A stretch of 64,000 bases of DNA from Symbiodinium natans (GCA_905221605.1 CAJNDS010000668.1:639555-703554), one strand, 5' to 3'; positions 21,801 to 33,088 are shown, counted from the stretch's first letter. A program made the numbers and translations. The notes: generated by a model not told the origin, from the sequence alone.

Positions 21801-24800
21801 TTAGGGAGAGAGGTTGTAGGGCGTGGTAGGGTTTAGGGTTTCGGACTCGGGTGGATGGAGTACTTCCGGTCCGGAAGCCTTCGGATGCTCAGTAGCTTCT
21901 AGGCCACGGACACACCACTCTCAGCCACTTGTGCTCTCCCACCCCACCTCTGCAAAACTCGGCGGTTCTACGGAATTCGGAATTTGGGCACCTTCTGAAG
22001 TCCACCAAAGTTCAATACGGGAGTTTACGAAAGAGGGGACCCCAATATAGACCCCCCAAAGAGTAGGATCCCCTTACAGTAAGGACCCCAATAAGGTAGC
22101 CCCAACCCACATAGGGAGGAACTGACTCTCCTTCGCTACAAATTGAAACGAGTACGAAAAGCAGCAGCGCTGGCGCCTGAACCCTTAAACGCGTCCCGAA
22201 CCAGTGGGCTGGGGGGGGGGTTAGGGTTTAGGGTTTAGGGTTTTAGGGTTTAGGGTTTAGGGTTTAGGGTTTAGGGTTTAGGGTTTAGGGTTTAGGGTTT
22301 AGGGTTTAGGGTTTAGGGTTTAGGGTTTAGGTCCCTTCAGGAAATTCCCAGAGAGCCCAATACTCCTCAGTCAAGGGTTTAGTTTAGCGGTCTAGGGGTG
22401 CAAAAGGGGGTTAGGGTTTAGGCTTTAGGGTCCAGGGTTTAGGGTTTAGGGTACCTAAACCCTAAAGCCTAAACCCTAAACCCTATCTAAGGGTATTGCG
22501 CTCTCCCGGCTGCAACATGCCAGGTTGCGGACAGCCGCTGCTTCGAAGGCATGCCTCATGCGCACCCATGTTTGATATTGGTTTAGGGTTTAGGGTTTAG
22601 GGTTTAGGGTTTAGGGTTTAGGGTTTAGGGTTTAGGGTTTAGGGTTTAGGGTTTAGGGTTTAGGGTTTAGGGTTTGGGTTTAGGGTGCCCTCAGAAGCCT
22701 GTTGCAAATGGTTTAGGGTTTAGGGGAGTTGCCGAAGTGTCACGATAGCATGCTTAAACGTGGTCCCTGATTGCATGGCTCAGGGTATGTGTTGTGTTGC
22801 AGGGCCGCCGAAGCACTTGGTCCCTTGGTTTTGGGTTTGAGACATCCGGGAAGCGCACCTTACTTCGGATGCGGTCCCGCAGGCCATGAGAGAGTGATGC
22901 AGTGTAGTGATCTAGGGTACATGTAAGTGGAAGTGGCAGGCGACACGAAGTTCTCTAAGACAGCAACCACGACCAGGGGATTCGTGATTGAGGGCTTTCG
23001 TTCGACGACCGGGGGTGTGCAGCAGCCATCCAAGACGGCATGGCCGTGAACATGAACTCCTCGCAGACCGCTGGCTTGATCTCTAGCCCAGTCGGATCCC
23101 GCCTCTCAAGGTTTATGAAACCGAACCCTGAACCCTAAAACCTGTTAGGCTCAAGCATCTTGGCTCCTATACGTGCTTCGTTTGCTGCAGCCCCTGTTCT
23201 GTCACGATGCCCTTTCCCGTCTCGCTCATCATCGGCCATGAGGCGAGTTGGTCTTCAACCAAGAAGCAGCCTCCTCCAGAGGAGGCTGCTTGCTGATGGC
23301 CATGAAGTCGTGGTGGGCGAGTTCCGGGACGGCAACCCAGTCCTGCTGGGCCGTACTCGCAGTGGAGCGAAGGCTGCGGGGATCAACCATGCAGGGGAGA
23401 AGGAAGACGCATGAACTTTCGCGAGCTGGCTCGCTTGGCTCTAGGAGAGCTGCAGGCATAACCTGAAGCCATCACTTGGGTGCAAATGTGGTATGAAATT
23501 CATGTTGTATCAGCTGTGCAGGTGTGCTACAAGCCAGAAGAATGATCACAGGCAAGCAGCCTGCATAGAACACCAGGCTCCGACAGATCTATTGGCGAAA
23601 TACCAAATGGAAGCAGACGAGCACTGGGATATTGACTGCTTTAATTAACACTCCCATGTCTGCCAAGTGGGCTGCGCCATTTGGGAGCCACTGGACCATG
23701 CTTCTAAACCCCTTCAGTTCTTTTCTTCAGATTCAGGCCTCTTGAGTTCTCTTCGGGCATCGAAGCTGAATGCCAGGCCTGGATGCCATTCATCCAGTTC
23801 TCGTTCCACCTCATGAAGAGCGCAAAAGGCTACAGTTGGGCAAGTTCTCAAGAAAGTATTCGACAGAGACATTGGCAACGATGCTGGAAGAAGCCAGGCA
23901 GACCCACCATCTCAGATTGTGGTGTCTGTGGCTTTGGTATGAAATTGCCAATTACGTTTTTCAGCGACTTGTATTGTATCACTCTGGGAAGAAGAAGACA
24001 TGACATGCCGCAAGAATGCTTGGAGGCGCAGTCGTTGACATGGGCTGGCAAGTCAAGGATGAGGGCATGCCCCTACTTCTCTGCTGCAAGGCTTCCGCTC
24101 GTGATGTATGGATTCAAGCCGACAGAGTTGAGCAATACAAGATGCTTGGCCAGTTCGGCCAGGGGGCAGAAGGAGTGGCATGCAAAGCAATGACAGAACA
24201 GAAAGCCCTCACATCATCAATGCGATGTTTTGCCAAGGGGGCTTTGTGCACTTCCTCCAGGCATTGGGTGTGCCAGGTCTGTCTGCCACAGGCACAAGCA
24301 ACCAATGGATGACAAGGCAAAAGGACAGATTTACCTACATATCCGCCCTCAATGGATACACTCGTGCCCAAGGTGAATCAGGGATATAGGCGGCACATAC
24401 ACGTTGAGAATGCAGCAGGAGCCCGCAACAACAGGACGCGCGCTGAGGTAGATACCCCCCCCCCCTCCCCGCGTATTATTACCCCAGTAAACACAGTCGC
24501 CGCCCTAACGCTAGCCGCCCTACCACTAGCCCGATCATTCGGATTGCTGTTGGGGTGTCTTGTTTCGCGAAATGCCACGCAGCAACCATCCCCCACATTT
24601 TTTTGCCCATCATATCTTTGCTGCTGTCCATTTGAAGTGAAGTGACACCACGCAAGGGAGACGCACGCCAAACCTTTGTTTGCCTGGTCTTTTCTCCGGA
24701 GGCGGCGCAGGCCCACTAAGTGGGTCGGGACTTCGTACTGGCGAGCGGACGGGTGTCAGTAGACTCGATTCCGGACAGGCACGTCCCTGCGGAGTCGCGT

Positions 24801-27800
24801 GTGAGCGTGGGCAGCGCGGGTGACAAAAATGAACCCTAAACCCTAAGCACTAAGCGCTAAGCCTTAAACTCTAACCCTAAACCTTAATAGCTGCCCTAAA
24901 CCACAGCTTCCAGCGCACCTCTCAGGGGCTACGCCGATGCCTTTGATGAAGCCACAAGAGATGCTTCCAATGCAGGCCAGGGTTCAGGCCGGCCGATTCC
25001 CAGAGAGTCTTGAGCTCCGTGTGGTTTAGGGTTTAGGGTTTAGGGTTTAGGGTTTAGGGTTTAGGGTTTAGGGTTTAGGGTTTAGGGTTTTGGGCTGCCT
25101 GCGTCTCATGGTATTCTACTTGGACCGCGAAGGTTGCAGCCTTGAGTTGGAGGACCCTTTTCAAAAGGTCCTCTACGGGCATGTAAGGGCCTTCTCACGA
25201 GTCTATGAAGGGAACCGTTTAGGGGTACCTTCTTATAGGGGTCCAAGTTTGACTCGCTTGAACTTCAGCTTAGCGGGAACACAGCAAGAGCACTCCGCGG
25301 CCTCGTTCTTGAAAAAAAATCTAGGAAGCCCAGTACCAGTTGTTGTGCTTTCTTGGAAAAAGGTGCCTCTATGAAACCAACCAGCACTAAGAAGGGCACC
25401 CTTGAATCTTCGAACATGCAGGTAGAGAGCTCTTAGAGCCCAAGAAGCCATGAAGGGTTAAGATTTCGGGGTTCAGGTCGGAGTTCCGGGTTTAGGGCAG
25501 GTGTCAAGTGGCCGGGGGCTTCACTGGCAAAAAGCGCTGACCATGAATCCTCACACAGCATGTCCGAGACGTGAGCATCTAAACCCTAAACCCAGTCTGT
25601 GGGGTTTCCTATATCAGGGGTCCCTTAGTACCAGAAACGCCCATATACCCTAATATGAATACCCTCTTTTCAACTATACCCCACAAAGCCCTCAGCCGTC
25701 CTAAGCCCCAAACCACCATGCCCAAGCCCCTTGAGGTGATGGGCTTCCCCATCGGTGGAGACTACCTCAGCATAACGGAGGGCGTGCTTTCCAGGATCGA
25801 GGCAAGCGACGGAGATCAGGGTTTTGGGTTTCGCGCCGGCGTCGGATTGGTGTCTCTGATATGGGCGCGTTCTGGCAGGCGGTGTATGTGGAAAACCCTG
25901 TCTTCCTGCTTGGGCAGAATGGGTTCTAGCATCATGTCGCGTGCACTTTCGCATCAGTCCTGTATCGGAATGTTGCCCTAAACGCTAAACCCTAAACCCT
26001 AACCCAAAAGTCTGGCGTGTCCGAGTGTGAACGATGAAACCCTAAAGCCTGAAGGTCGTTGACTACTCGCACAGCCGTCGCTCCTGCGGCATCCTCACTG
26101 TGATAGAAGCCCTCAACCCCAATACTTTAAGGAAGCTTATGGTCTTACATCGGAAGGGTTGATAGGTGCAGTGCATGGTAGATGGTGGGCTGGGGTAAGT
26201 AGTCGTCCCTAAACCCGACTCCCATAAAGTGGAAGATGCGATATAAGCCCCAAAGAAGATGTCCAAACACCTATAATTCCCTCCCCCTACTAATCCCTAC
26301 CCCCCCCCTCTCCTATTAAATATCCCCCATGTACTCTTGTATAACTATAATGGGAGCATTCAATATGAGGGGGGATGGAAGCTGGGGGATCCCGTGGCCG
26401 CATTTGCAAGACAGGGCGAGGCTCAGTATGTTTTTTTTTTCAGGGTTCAGGGCTTTAGGTTGTAGGATTCAGAGGGCTTATGGGTTCGGGATTGTTCGAG
26501 ATTTTTCGGGATTTATGAAGGTTCGGCCTTTTCTTGCGCCGCAGAGCGCTCCAAGATGTGGCACAACTTGTATAAGGTATGTCGACCATGAATCGTTTTT
26601 GAATCGTTTTTATTAGGTTTCATTCATTCACTCTCCAATGGCTTCGACTCCCGCAGCCCACCGTCTTGCAAGAAACCCCGCAGCACCTGTGGGACCGATT
26701 ATGAACCCTGAAAGGATTTACGGTTCACATACCTTAGTAGGAAGTATAGTGGTATAAGGTGTTTTTCCCCTAAACCCAAACCTTAAAACGAAACCCTTAA
26801 CCCCAAACCCCCATTATAGCAGTACAGGGTATCTGATCCCGCAGCCCTAAACCCCTGAACCTCCAACTGTAGAAGGAAAAAGGGGGTGCGACCCCCAATG
26901 CCTAAACTCTAAACCCCAATTCTTGCACTAGTACATGGTATGTATGTCACCCCTAGTGCCTAAACCCTAAACCCCAATCATAGTGGTATAGGGTAGATGA
27001 CCCCAATTTTTTGGTTCACAATTAGTCTTCAGGACAGGGCTTCAACACCCAGGTTTGGCACTGACGGTGGATGCCGCCATCAACGTCGCGACTTCAGATG
27101 GGTGGCGTGCAAGTGGGTTTAGGGTTTAGAGTTCAGGGCTTAGGGTTTGGGTTTAGGGTCTGAATCCAAATGACCAGAGGTCCCAAACCCCACCTAAGGA
27201 ACAGAGTTCATCCGCGCGAATACGTGCGTGCACCCATTTTAACGACAGCTTTTGGCAGCCAACCTGTTCAGTCTAGCAAAACCCTAAGCCCTGAACCCCA
27301 AACCCTAAACCCTACACCCTAAACCCTAAACCCCATCGAGGCTGGCAACAGTGGCGGGCCAGTGGTTGACCCATTGACCGGGCGGATGTTTCTTGTCTGA
27401 GCTTAGCCAAGGAACCCCCTCCCCGAACACACTTGTTGCTTATAGGGTTCAGGGTTAAGGGTTTAGGGTTTGGTATGTACCATGTATTATAGAAATCTAC
27501 TATTTGCTTCAGAACCCCCCAAAAAATGAAGATTAATAATCCCTATCTTGCCTTTATAAGGAAGAATAGTTTTTATTTTAGGCGGGGTTCTTACGCAATT
27601 ACTAGCTATTGCTTCTGTACCATGTATACTATAGAACTCGAATATGTATTGCTAGGCGGGTAGGGTGCGATGCCTTGTGGTTCGAAGTGACACATGTCGG
27701 TGACTAATCCCTTCGGCCTGTATAGTAAGCATACCTGAACGACGTCATTCCCTGCCCTTAGGCTGCCCTCCGGCTGTCCCTAAACCCTAAACCTTAAACC

Positions 27801-28627
27801 CCAAACCCTAAACCCCAAACCCTAAACCCTAAACCCTACACCCTAAACCTTATATATATATATATAAACCCTACTTAACCCTTAATTAACCCTAAACCCG
27901 AAACCCCAGACCCGAAACGCCCCCGGCCCGCATCCGAGGACCGCGGTTGCCCATCAAAAGGCGGGTGCGTGGAGTGGGGTTCAGAGGTCTCCTGGGATCC
28001 TTCTTTCCGTTTGCCTGCCCTTCTTGGGTTTAAGGGTTCAAGGGTTTGGGGTTTGGGGTTTGGGGTTTGGGGGCCCTGACAATCTGTGTAAGGCCTCGGG
28101 CCCTGATTTTGCAGACACCCTGAAGGGAATCCAACAGGTTGTGAAAGTCAGACATCCCATCCGCGCCTTTGGATGACAGTGTGTCCCAAGTGGCACCTCT
28201 CACTGTCAATGTCTGCTTGTCACTTTGAACGCCGGGTTTAGGTTTTTTGCGTGCCTTCTGCGACGATAGAATGGTGCCAGCCGACAAGGGTGCCTGCCCG
28301 TTGGCGCTGCACTCCCCCCCCTGGCGAAACCCAAAGCCCTTTTTGGAGGTTCCTTTGTAGTTGTCATGTTGGGTTGGAATAATCTATCTAGGGCATTCAG
28401 AACCCGACTTAGAGAATTACTACCCGACACCCTAAACCCGAAACCCTAAAGACCCTAAACCCGAAACCCTCCTAAACCCTAAACCCTAAACCCTAAACCC
28501 TGAACCCTGAACCCCATAGACCCCAAACCCTCCTTTAGGCAGCTTTGGAATCTTGGCTTTCTGGAGGTTGTGGCTCTGGGCATTGAGAACCAGGGCCATG
28601 CTGTCCCACCTTGCGCGGCGCCCTGGG
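15333..28627 (+). CDS. Deg/HtrA-type serine endoprotease, gene span
   Basis: Recognised exons are 15333-15415, 19672-19758, about 20999-21076, 21660-21709, 22524-22580, 25706-25801, 26055-26088, 27053-27084, 27341-27387, 27939-27960 and probably 28539-28627. The family hydrolyses peptide bonds of misfolded or regulatory proteins with a His-Asp-Ser triad, usually followed by PDZ domains. All three triad segments (TAAHVV, HDCDLALL, GNSGGP) occur in the right order, and almost all joins keep phase. At least four donors are GC. The N-terminal targeting region, the PDZ part and the exact 3' end are not resolved. It is closest in motif to the plant DEG9/10 group, but the compartment cannot be told. 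Confidence 0.75.
17049..17165. mobile_element. Family G element
   Basis: The ends are CTTGGTGGCC and GGGCTACCAAG, inverted repeats that also contain a possible GT donor and AG acceptor. A relative at 49166-49271 shares the interior GGGTGCTCTTATT. Both are about 105-115 bp. Confidence 0.6.
18500..18728 (-). repeat. C-rich telomeric array with block-wise variants
   Basis: The array runs from CCCCAAA units through CCCTAAA to about thirteen CCCTAGA units. Each variant is grouped rather than mixed, indicating local unit expansion. Confidence 0.9.
19672..19758 (+). CDS. Deg protease exon with the catalytic histidine
   Basis: The acceptor is CATCTGTGGTAG and the donor is AGCAAG|GTCAAC. The exon reads AVDGFEGDLVLTAAHVVADA and more. 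LTAAHVVAD matches the ILTNAHVVAD block of Deg proteases, with His as the catalytic base. The preceding acidic stretch sits where the family has GSGFVI. A long minus-strand frame over 19524-20099 is antisense to this exon. Confidence 0.72.
20999..21076 (+). CDS. Probable Deg exon between His and Asp segments
   Basis: The reading is KPGNMTDVSTKGLMIRPCRS then FE, before a strong GTGAGT donor or a later GTGTTG donor. The segment V-x-T-x-x-LMIRP resembles the VLVRKHG strand that follows the histidine block in Deg proteases. The later donor gives the correct phase for the Asp exon; the 5' join to the His exon is not resolved. Confidence 0.45.
21660..21709 (+). CDS. Deg protease exon with the catalytic aspartate
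   Basis: The exon reads TLCAKVAHDCDLALLE. The family motif is A-x-V ... GH(E/D)CDLALL, where Asp orients the catalytic His. It ends at a GC donor (TTGGAG|GCCCCC), which gives an exact in-frame continuation into 22524. Confidence 0.78.
22222..22332 (+). repeat. TTTAGGG array within a Deg intron
   Basis: About fifteen near-perfect units follow a nine-G run. The array lies in the intron between the Asp exon and the next Deg exon, which ends with CCCTAAA units at 22455-22485. Confidence 0.9.
22524..22580 (+). CDS. Deg protease exon after the aspartate
   Basis: The exon is 19 codons and reads VADSRCFEGMPHAHPCLIL. Family members have V-x-D-S-x-x-F-(W)-EG-M-x-P just after CDLALL. The donor is GTTTAGGG. 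Phase is zero at both ends. Confidence 0.75.
22581..25705. other. Large Deg intron with unassigned open segments
   Basis: The intron starts with about fifteen TTTAGGG units. Inside are open segments that look coding but are not needed for the protease: 23047-23130 (AIQDGMAVNMNSSQTAGLIS), 23190-23414 (DGHEVVVGEFRDGNPVLLGR), 23465-23648 (cysteine-rich, CKCGMKF) and 24926-25013 (GYADAFDEATRDASNAGQ). They may be nested or decayed genes, or chance. A perfect 13-bp-arm palindrome lies at 23264-23291. Confidence 0.4.
25706..25801 (+). CDS. Deg protease exon with the GFPIGG segment
   Basis: The exon reads PQTTMPKPLEVMGFPIGGDY then LSITEGVLSRIE. This matches the family block V-x-V-x-G(Y/F)P-x-GG-x-x-(I/L)S-(V/I)T-x-GVVSRIE almost residue for residue. 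It ends at a GC donor with good context (GAG|GCAAGC). Confidence 0.8.
26055..26088 (+). CDS. Deg protease micro-exon
   Basis: These 34 bp read VVDYSHSRRSC. The family has E-V-x-x-Y-x-HS after GVVSRI. A GC donor (TGCG|GCATCC) gives the right phase for the next exon. Reading through the donor gives a chance look-alike of the next block and is rejected. Confidence 0.65.
27053..27084 (+). CDS. Deg protease micro-exon before the catalytic serine
   Basis: These 32 bp read LALTVDAAIN, the family block LLVVQIDAAIN that leads into GNSGGP. The donor is GTCGCG and the phase matches the serine exon. Confidence 0.75.
27341..27387 (+). CDS. Deg protease exon with the catalytic serine
   Basis: The exon reads AGNSGGPVVDPLTGR. 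GNSGGP contains the nucleophile serine and the oxyanion loop. The acceptor directly follows a CCCTAAA array and the donor is GTTTCT. DAAIN plus AGNSGGPVVDP rebuilds the canonical protease signature. Confidence 0.85.
27486..27614. mobile_element. Family E foldback element (intronic)
   Basis: The left end is CTACTATTTGCTTCAGAACC, followed by a C/A-rich arm and a TTCTTACGCAATTACTAG right end. Relatives lie at 43615-43694, 50103-50212, 50255-50392, 56177-56274 and 59335-59428. Confidence 0.65.
27939..27960 (+). CDS. Deg protease micro-exon after the serine
   Basis: These 22 bp follow a CCCTAAA-rich intron end. With the two bases carried over from the serine exon they read MTAVAHQK, matching the GRVVGVAFQ strand of the family. 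The donor is AG|GC. Confidence 0.55.
28539..28627 (+). CDS. Probable later Deg exon
   Basis: The exon lies between a CCCTAAA array and a TTTAGGG array and reads QLWNLGFLEVVALGIENQGH then AVPPCAAPW. Deg proteases have a GF-x-x-L ... x-EN segment between the protease and PDZ domains, which it loosely resembles. An exon of unknown position must lie between this and 27960 to keep phase. Confidence 0.45.
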
Positions 28628-31600
28628 GTTTAGGGTTTAGGGTTTGGGGTTTGGGGTTTAGGGTTCGGGGTTTAGGGTTTGGGGTGTAGAGTTTGGGGTT
28701 TGTGGTTTAGGGTTTAGGGTCTAGAATGCCTGTGATACAGGCATATGCCAAGATCATCCCCTTGTAATCCCGACTACAAGCCACTCCAGCTACCAGTGTA
28801 TATTCAGCGCGTAATCCTCGCGTCGCTTGGAGGCTGACAGTCTGCATGCTTTGTTGGGCCATGGAGCCACCCACATTGAAGCAACGCCGAGTCAACGCAT
28901 CAACCCTCTCCGCGCACAACAAAGGACAACAGTGAAACAACCCACAGCTCTAGCTTCTCAGGTCTGATATGGTCCAGACCTCGGCTTCTCCTGGGCATTT
29001 GCTTGGAAGCTTTGAGGGGGTTTACGCTGGGGTGCCCTTTCTGTGGTTCCTTTTAAGGAGGTTCAAGTCAATTTGGGGCATAAAAGGGGTGGCCGTATTT
29101 TGGGAAATTCACGTGGAGATGCATGGACAATTCTTCACTTCGAGGTTTGTTGTTGTGCGCTCGACTTTCTGTCAGGGTTGCGCACGGGCTCAAGGAAGCC
29201 CTATCCCAAAGCTCAAGGCACATATATATATATATATACACATATATATTATACACATGTATATATATATATATATGTAGACAATTGTTTTTGCGTTTTT
29301 GATTTGATATTTTGTTTTATGTATTCGTGTTATATCATTTAGCTTTAGTGTAGCAGTGTATATCACGGAATAATTGCAATGTATTTCATATTGGTCATAG
29401 ACTTCGAAACCATGTTTAACAACTTTTCCCTGTCTGTGGATCGCAGGCGCTTTCTCTACGGCGCCCTGCAGGGGCGCCCGACAGAACTGTCGACGAACTC
29501 AGCCTCCGCTTTTCAACATTTTTTTTGTTTTTTTTTTTTGGGGGGGGGGTCCGAGAAGTATTGGGCCTTTAAGGGGCGTTTTGTTTCATTCGGGGGCGTG
29601 CAGGGACCCTATATAATAATTGCAAACTGCCATGTGATATTTGCGGTTCAGAGTTTATGGGTTTGGGGAGTTTAGCGTCGAGGCGGAGGCTTAGGATTTT
29701 GGGATAGGCGTTTAGGCTTAGGGCTTAGGGCTTTTAGGGCTTTTAGGGCTTTTAGGGCTTTTAGGGCTTTTAGGGCTTTTAGGGCTTAGGGCTTAGGGTT
29801 TAGGGTTTAGGGCTTAGGGCTTAGGGCTTAGGGCTTTGGCTTGCGGAGCTCTGGGTGCGTAGCTTTGTAGCAACGAAGGTGGCATGTGAAGGCGGCTTCT
29901 TTTAGCTGCCCGAAAAGTTGGAGCATATACTTCTCGCCACCCATGAACCTCTAGCAGGCAGCACAGGGTCGGAGGCTTCCTCCTGTGGACCTGAACTAAA
30001 ACAAACTGCCGAAGTCAACGCAGGGAAGCACCCTAAAACCCTAACCCTTAACCCTTACTTGGGCTTTGAAAGCTTCAGTTCACGGCGTACTGGCTCGTTA
30101 TTGTGAAGGAACTCAAATGAAGTTACATAGTGCGGGTACCACGTTCTTGTTTTTTGTTTGCAGCCCTGTACGGTAACAAAGTTCATGTTCCTCAACAAGA
30201 ACACAGTTGAGGGTTTGGGGTTTTGGGTCTAGGCGGTTCAGGGCTTAGGGCTTGACTTAGGGGTCCTAAATACTACTAGTGTTCCCTTATGCTCCCTTGA
30301 TAAATATACTAACCCCCGAAAACCCTGTTCTAATGATTCAGGCCCCTTTTCTTAGGCGGTTTTAGGGTTTAGGGCTCCGGATTGCAAGGCCCTCCCTTGG
30401 CGTCTACTTGCAGACCTTGGCCGGTCACCAAGGCTTTCTTCGTGCACTTGCTTACGGGTTCTTAGCTCCTCGTAGCAGATTTGGGGAGGCTTACTTAACT
30501 CACGTTTAAGGGGCTCTGGGGATCCGAGTTCCTGAGTTTCCTATTGAAAACTAGGGAGCTTGCGGAGGCGAGTTGACTGTAGGACTTAAGGTTTAGGTTG
30601 TGTAGTGTCAGGGGTTTTGGCCCTGCCGGGTGGAGTTCATGTCAAGGGGTGTAGATCTCAGCAGTGCAGGGTTGTGGTGCGCAGGGCAACAAGGGGGCAT
30701 GATGCACTGTAGCTCCTGCTCACGAAAAGAGAAGGGGCGCACGTTTCAGATGGAGGGCTTGGGGTTTAGGGTGGGCCTCAGTCCTGGGATGAAGCTTCTT
30801 GATGCCACGCGCGTTGACATGTGACCGACGGCACCACCAAACCAGAACCCTAAACCAAAGGCAGAATCCTGAGGCCCCTGAACCGTTGTTGTAGGTCTCA
30901 TTTAAAGAGTTGAAGTCTGAAGCATGGAATTTTGTTGGGGACTTTGGTAACCTCGGAGGCTAAACCCTGGACTTTCTTGTGAACACTGAACTTCTGAAAA
31001 CTAACTCTTCAAACCCATAAAAATTGCCATCTTTGAAAGGGTTCCATGAACAGTAAAGAAACCCTAAACCCCTGAACCTCCTAATTAAGCCTTGTCCGTA
31101 CTTATATTAGATGCTTCCCTTTATCAGTTAACATAAAATGTTCTTCTTTCATTATACATATATATATATATACGCGCACTATCTTTTTACATTTTACGCA
31201 TTGTTTATCTTGTAGACTATAGAATCTAAATGTCGATGCATGTTGCTTGCTATATGCTACAAAAAGGCTACCTTATTTATCTTCTCCTTATCATCACAAA
31301 TTATAATATAATAAGGGGGGGGGCTTTCTTAATGTTAATAGTTCTTCTCTCGGACCATGCCCTGGTCGAGCTTTGGCCTCCAACCTGCAGGGCTCGAGCC
31401 TGACCGGCAACTGTCGCAGGCGAGGACTCCGGTTTCACAGCCGCTGCAGCTTAGCACATGCCGAGAGTGGCAACAAACAAAGCACCATAACAAGAAACCG
31501 CAATAGTGGGCAAGAATGAAACATGACTATCATAGTAGCAATAGTAGTAGGTGTCGTAGTCAGGTAGAGTAATGACAGCAGAGGCGAAGCTGTCTTGTAC

Positions 31601-31647
31601 AAAGGGGCATCAAGCCGACCGCTGGAGGTCAGAGCAGGAAGGGCTTC

Positions 31648-31730
31648 GGGTTTAGGGTTTAGGGTTTAGGGTTTAGGGTTTAGGGTTTAGGGTTTAGGGT
31701 TTAGGGTTTAGGGTTTAGGGTTTAGGGCCC
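31648..31730 (+). repeat. TTTAGGG array
   Basis: About eleven uninterrupted perfect units. Confidence 0.95.
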
Positions 31731-31849
31731 GTGTTCTTCGGCACGAGCGGCAACATACACTCCGGCCACTTGCTGTTCAAGCGATGGCCGCGCTTTGCTG
31801 CAGCTGTGACAGTCTCTTGGCTTAGTGGGTTTTGGAGATGTCAGTATAT

Positions 31850-31952
31850 TGGGATGTTCCCCCCTTATACTAAGAGTCCTTAATAGGGACTGTAGTAAGC
31901 CCCCTATGATAATCCATATTAAGGAGCTGCTAGCATAAGGGCGAACACCCCA
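31850..31952. mobile_element. Family B foldback element
   Basis: Inverted ends TGGGATGTTCCCCCCTTATA and GCATAAGGGCGAACACCCCA flank a diverged 65-bp centre. No adjacent exon is recognised. Confidence 0.65.
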
Positions 31953-32748
31953 ATCAGTGTTCTTTAAAACTTATACACATAGTCCTTCCTAGACCCTGTT
32001 CCTGATCTTTGCGGTCCTCTGGACGCGCGTGCTGTAGAAACTATTGCCCAGAGGGTTGAACCTGTACACCCAAATACCCTGGTACCCCAAGTACGCCAAG
32101 CATCACCCCAAAAACCCAGATTCCCTAATACCCTGATACTCTAATAACACTTTGGGGCCTCTTGGTTTTAGTGGCTCCGCCATACAGCAAGAACCTTTTT
32201 TTGTAGTAGGGCCGGGTATTAGGGTATTGGGGGTGTAGGGTTGGGGATGTAGGGCCCATACGAATGCAGAGAGTTCGTCCCAGGCAGGCAGTGCAGCAGT
32301 CCTAGCCGTAAAAAAGGGCCCATACTAAAGTCATGAAAGCGCCCTAAGCCCTGAAGGGAGTTAGGGGGCAGGGTGCAAATTTGTAACGGCAGCCCAGCTC
32401 CTGTCCAGGAACGTGAGATCACCCATGCAGCAACACACCCTCCATTTATGAAGTCGACAGTACTGCAACACGAGGAAACCCAATTGGTTAAGGCATCTTC
32501 CTCTAAGGGACATGTGTGCTTCCTGGTCAGGCAAAACAAAGAATGAAGAGCCGCTTGTTTGCAACACGCTCCCGCGGCATACTTTTTAGGGCACCAGCGC
32601 CCAAAACCTACTTTCTATACGGCATTGTCATGAAGCCCCTTACCAGACTTCTCCGGCAGCCGATATCAAAAGGTTGGGGTTCTTAGGACACTCGGTGTTG
32701 CTTGGGGTTCGCTGGTAGAAACCCTAAACCCTAAACCCTTGTTTGTAG

Positions 32749-33088
32749 TACCGGCTAGTGCCTGGTCAACCTGAAAGCCAAGACGCCGAACCCCAACGCC
32801 TACAAACCATGATGTTCGTGTTTGGTGGCTGTAGGTTCCCAGAGAGCCCAAGACCCCCTTACTTAAGGAATATACCGCAAACCATGTACGGGCCCCTAGT
32901 ATAACTTGAGGTATTGTCCTTCATTCCCTAAACCCTAAACCCTAAATGTATTTGGGCTCTTTGGGTTCAATTGGGCTTAGGCCTTTAGCGTTTCTTCTTG
33001 CAGGGCTCAGGGTCGCAGGCTTCATAGGTCGAGGCCTCTTGAGGACCGCTTCAGGCCTAGTTGTTCAAGATGGGGCTGGCGCTTTAGG
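32749..33088 (+). CDS. Unknown gene fragment, two phase-consistent exons
   Basis: Exon 32749-32834 reads YRLVPGQPESQDAEPQRLQT then MMFVFGGC. Exon 33004-33088 reads AQGRRLHRSRPLEDRFRP and continues basic. The first follows CCCTAAA and ends just before a family C element; the second ends at GTTTAGGG. The intron between them contains the element, itself interrupted by CCCTAAA units at about 32925-32946. The family is unknown. Confidence 0.42.

Noticed and set aside
26089-26112. Reading through the Deg micro-exon gives TVIEALNPN, resembling the IDAAINPGN block.
   Set aside because: The genuine block (LALTVDAAIN then AGNSGGP) lies downstream with correct phase, so this is intron read-through.
27085-27112. 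Reading past DAAIN gives NVATSDGW, which could suggest a protease with an altered serine loop.
   Set aside because: A canonical AGNSGGP exon follows at 27341 in phase, so the altered motif is the start of an intron.
28707-28940. Minus-strand 77-codon frame with protein-like composition.
   Set aside because: It has no homologue I recognise, runs into telomeric repeat at its end, lies inside the plus-strand Deg region, and no splice context supports it.
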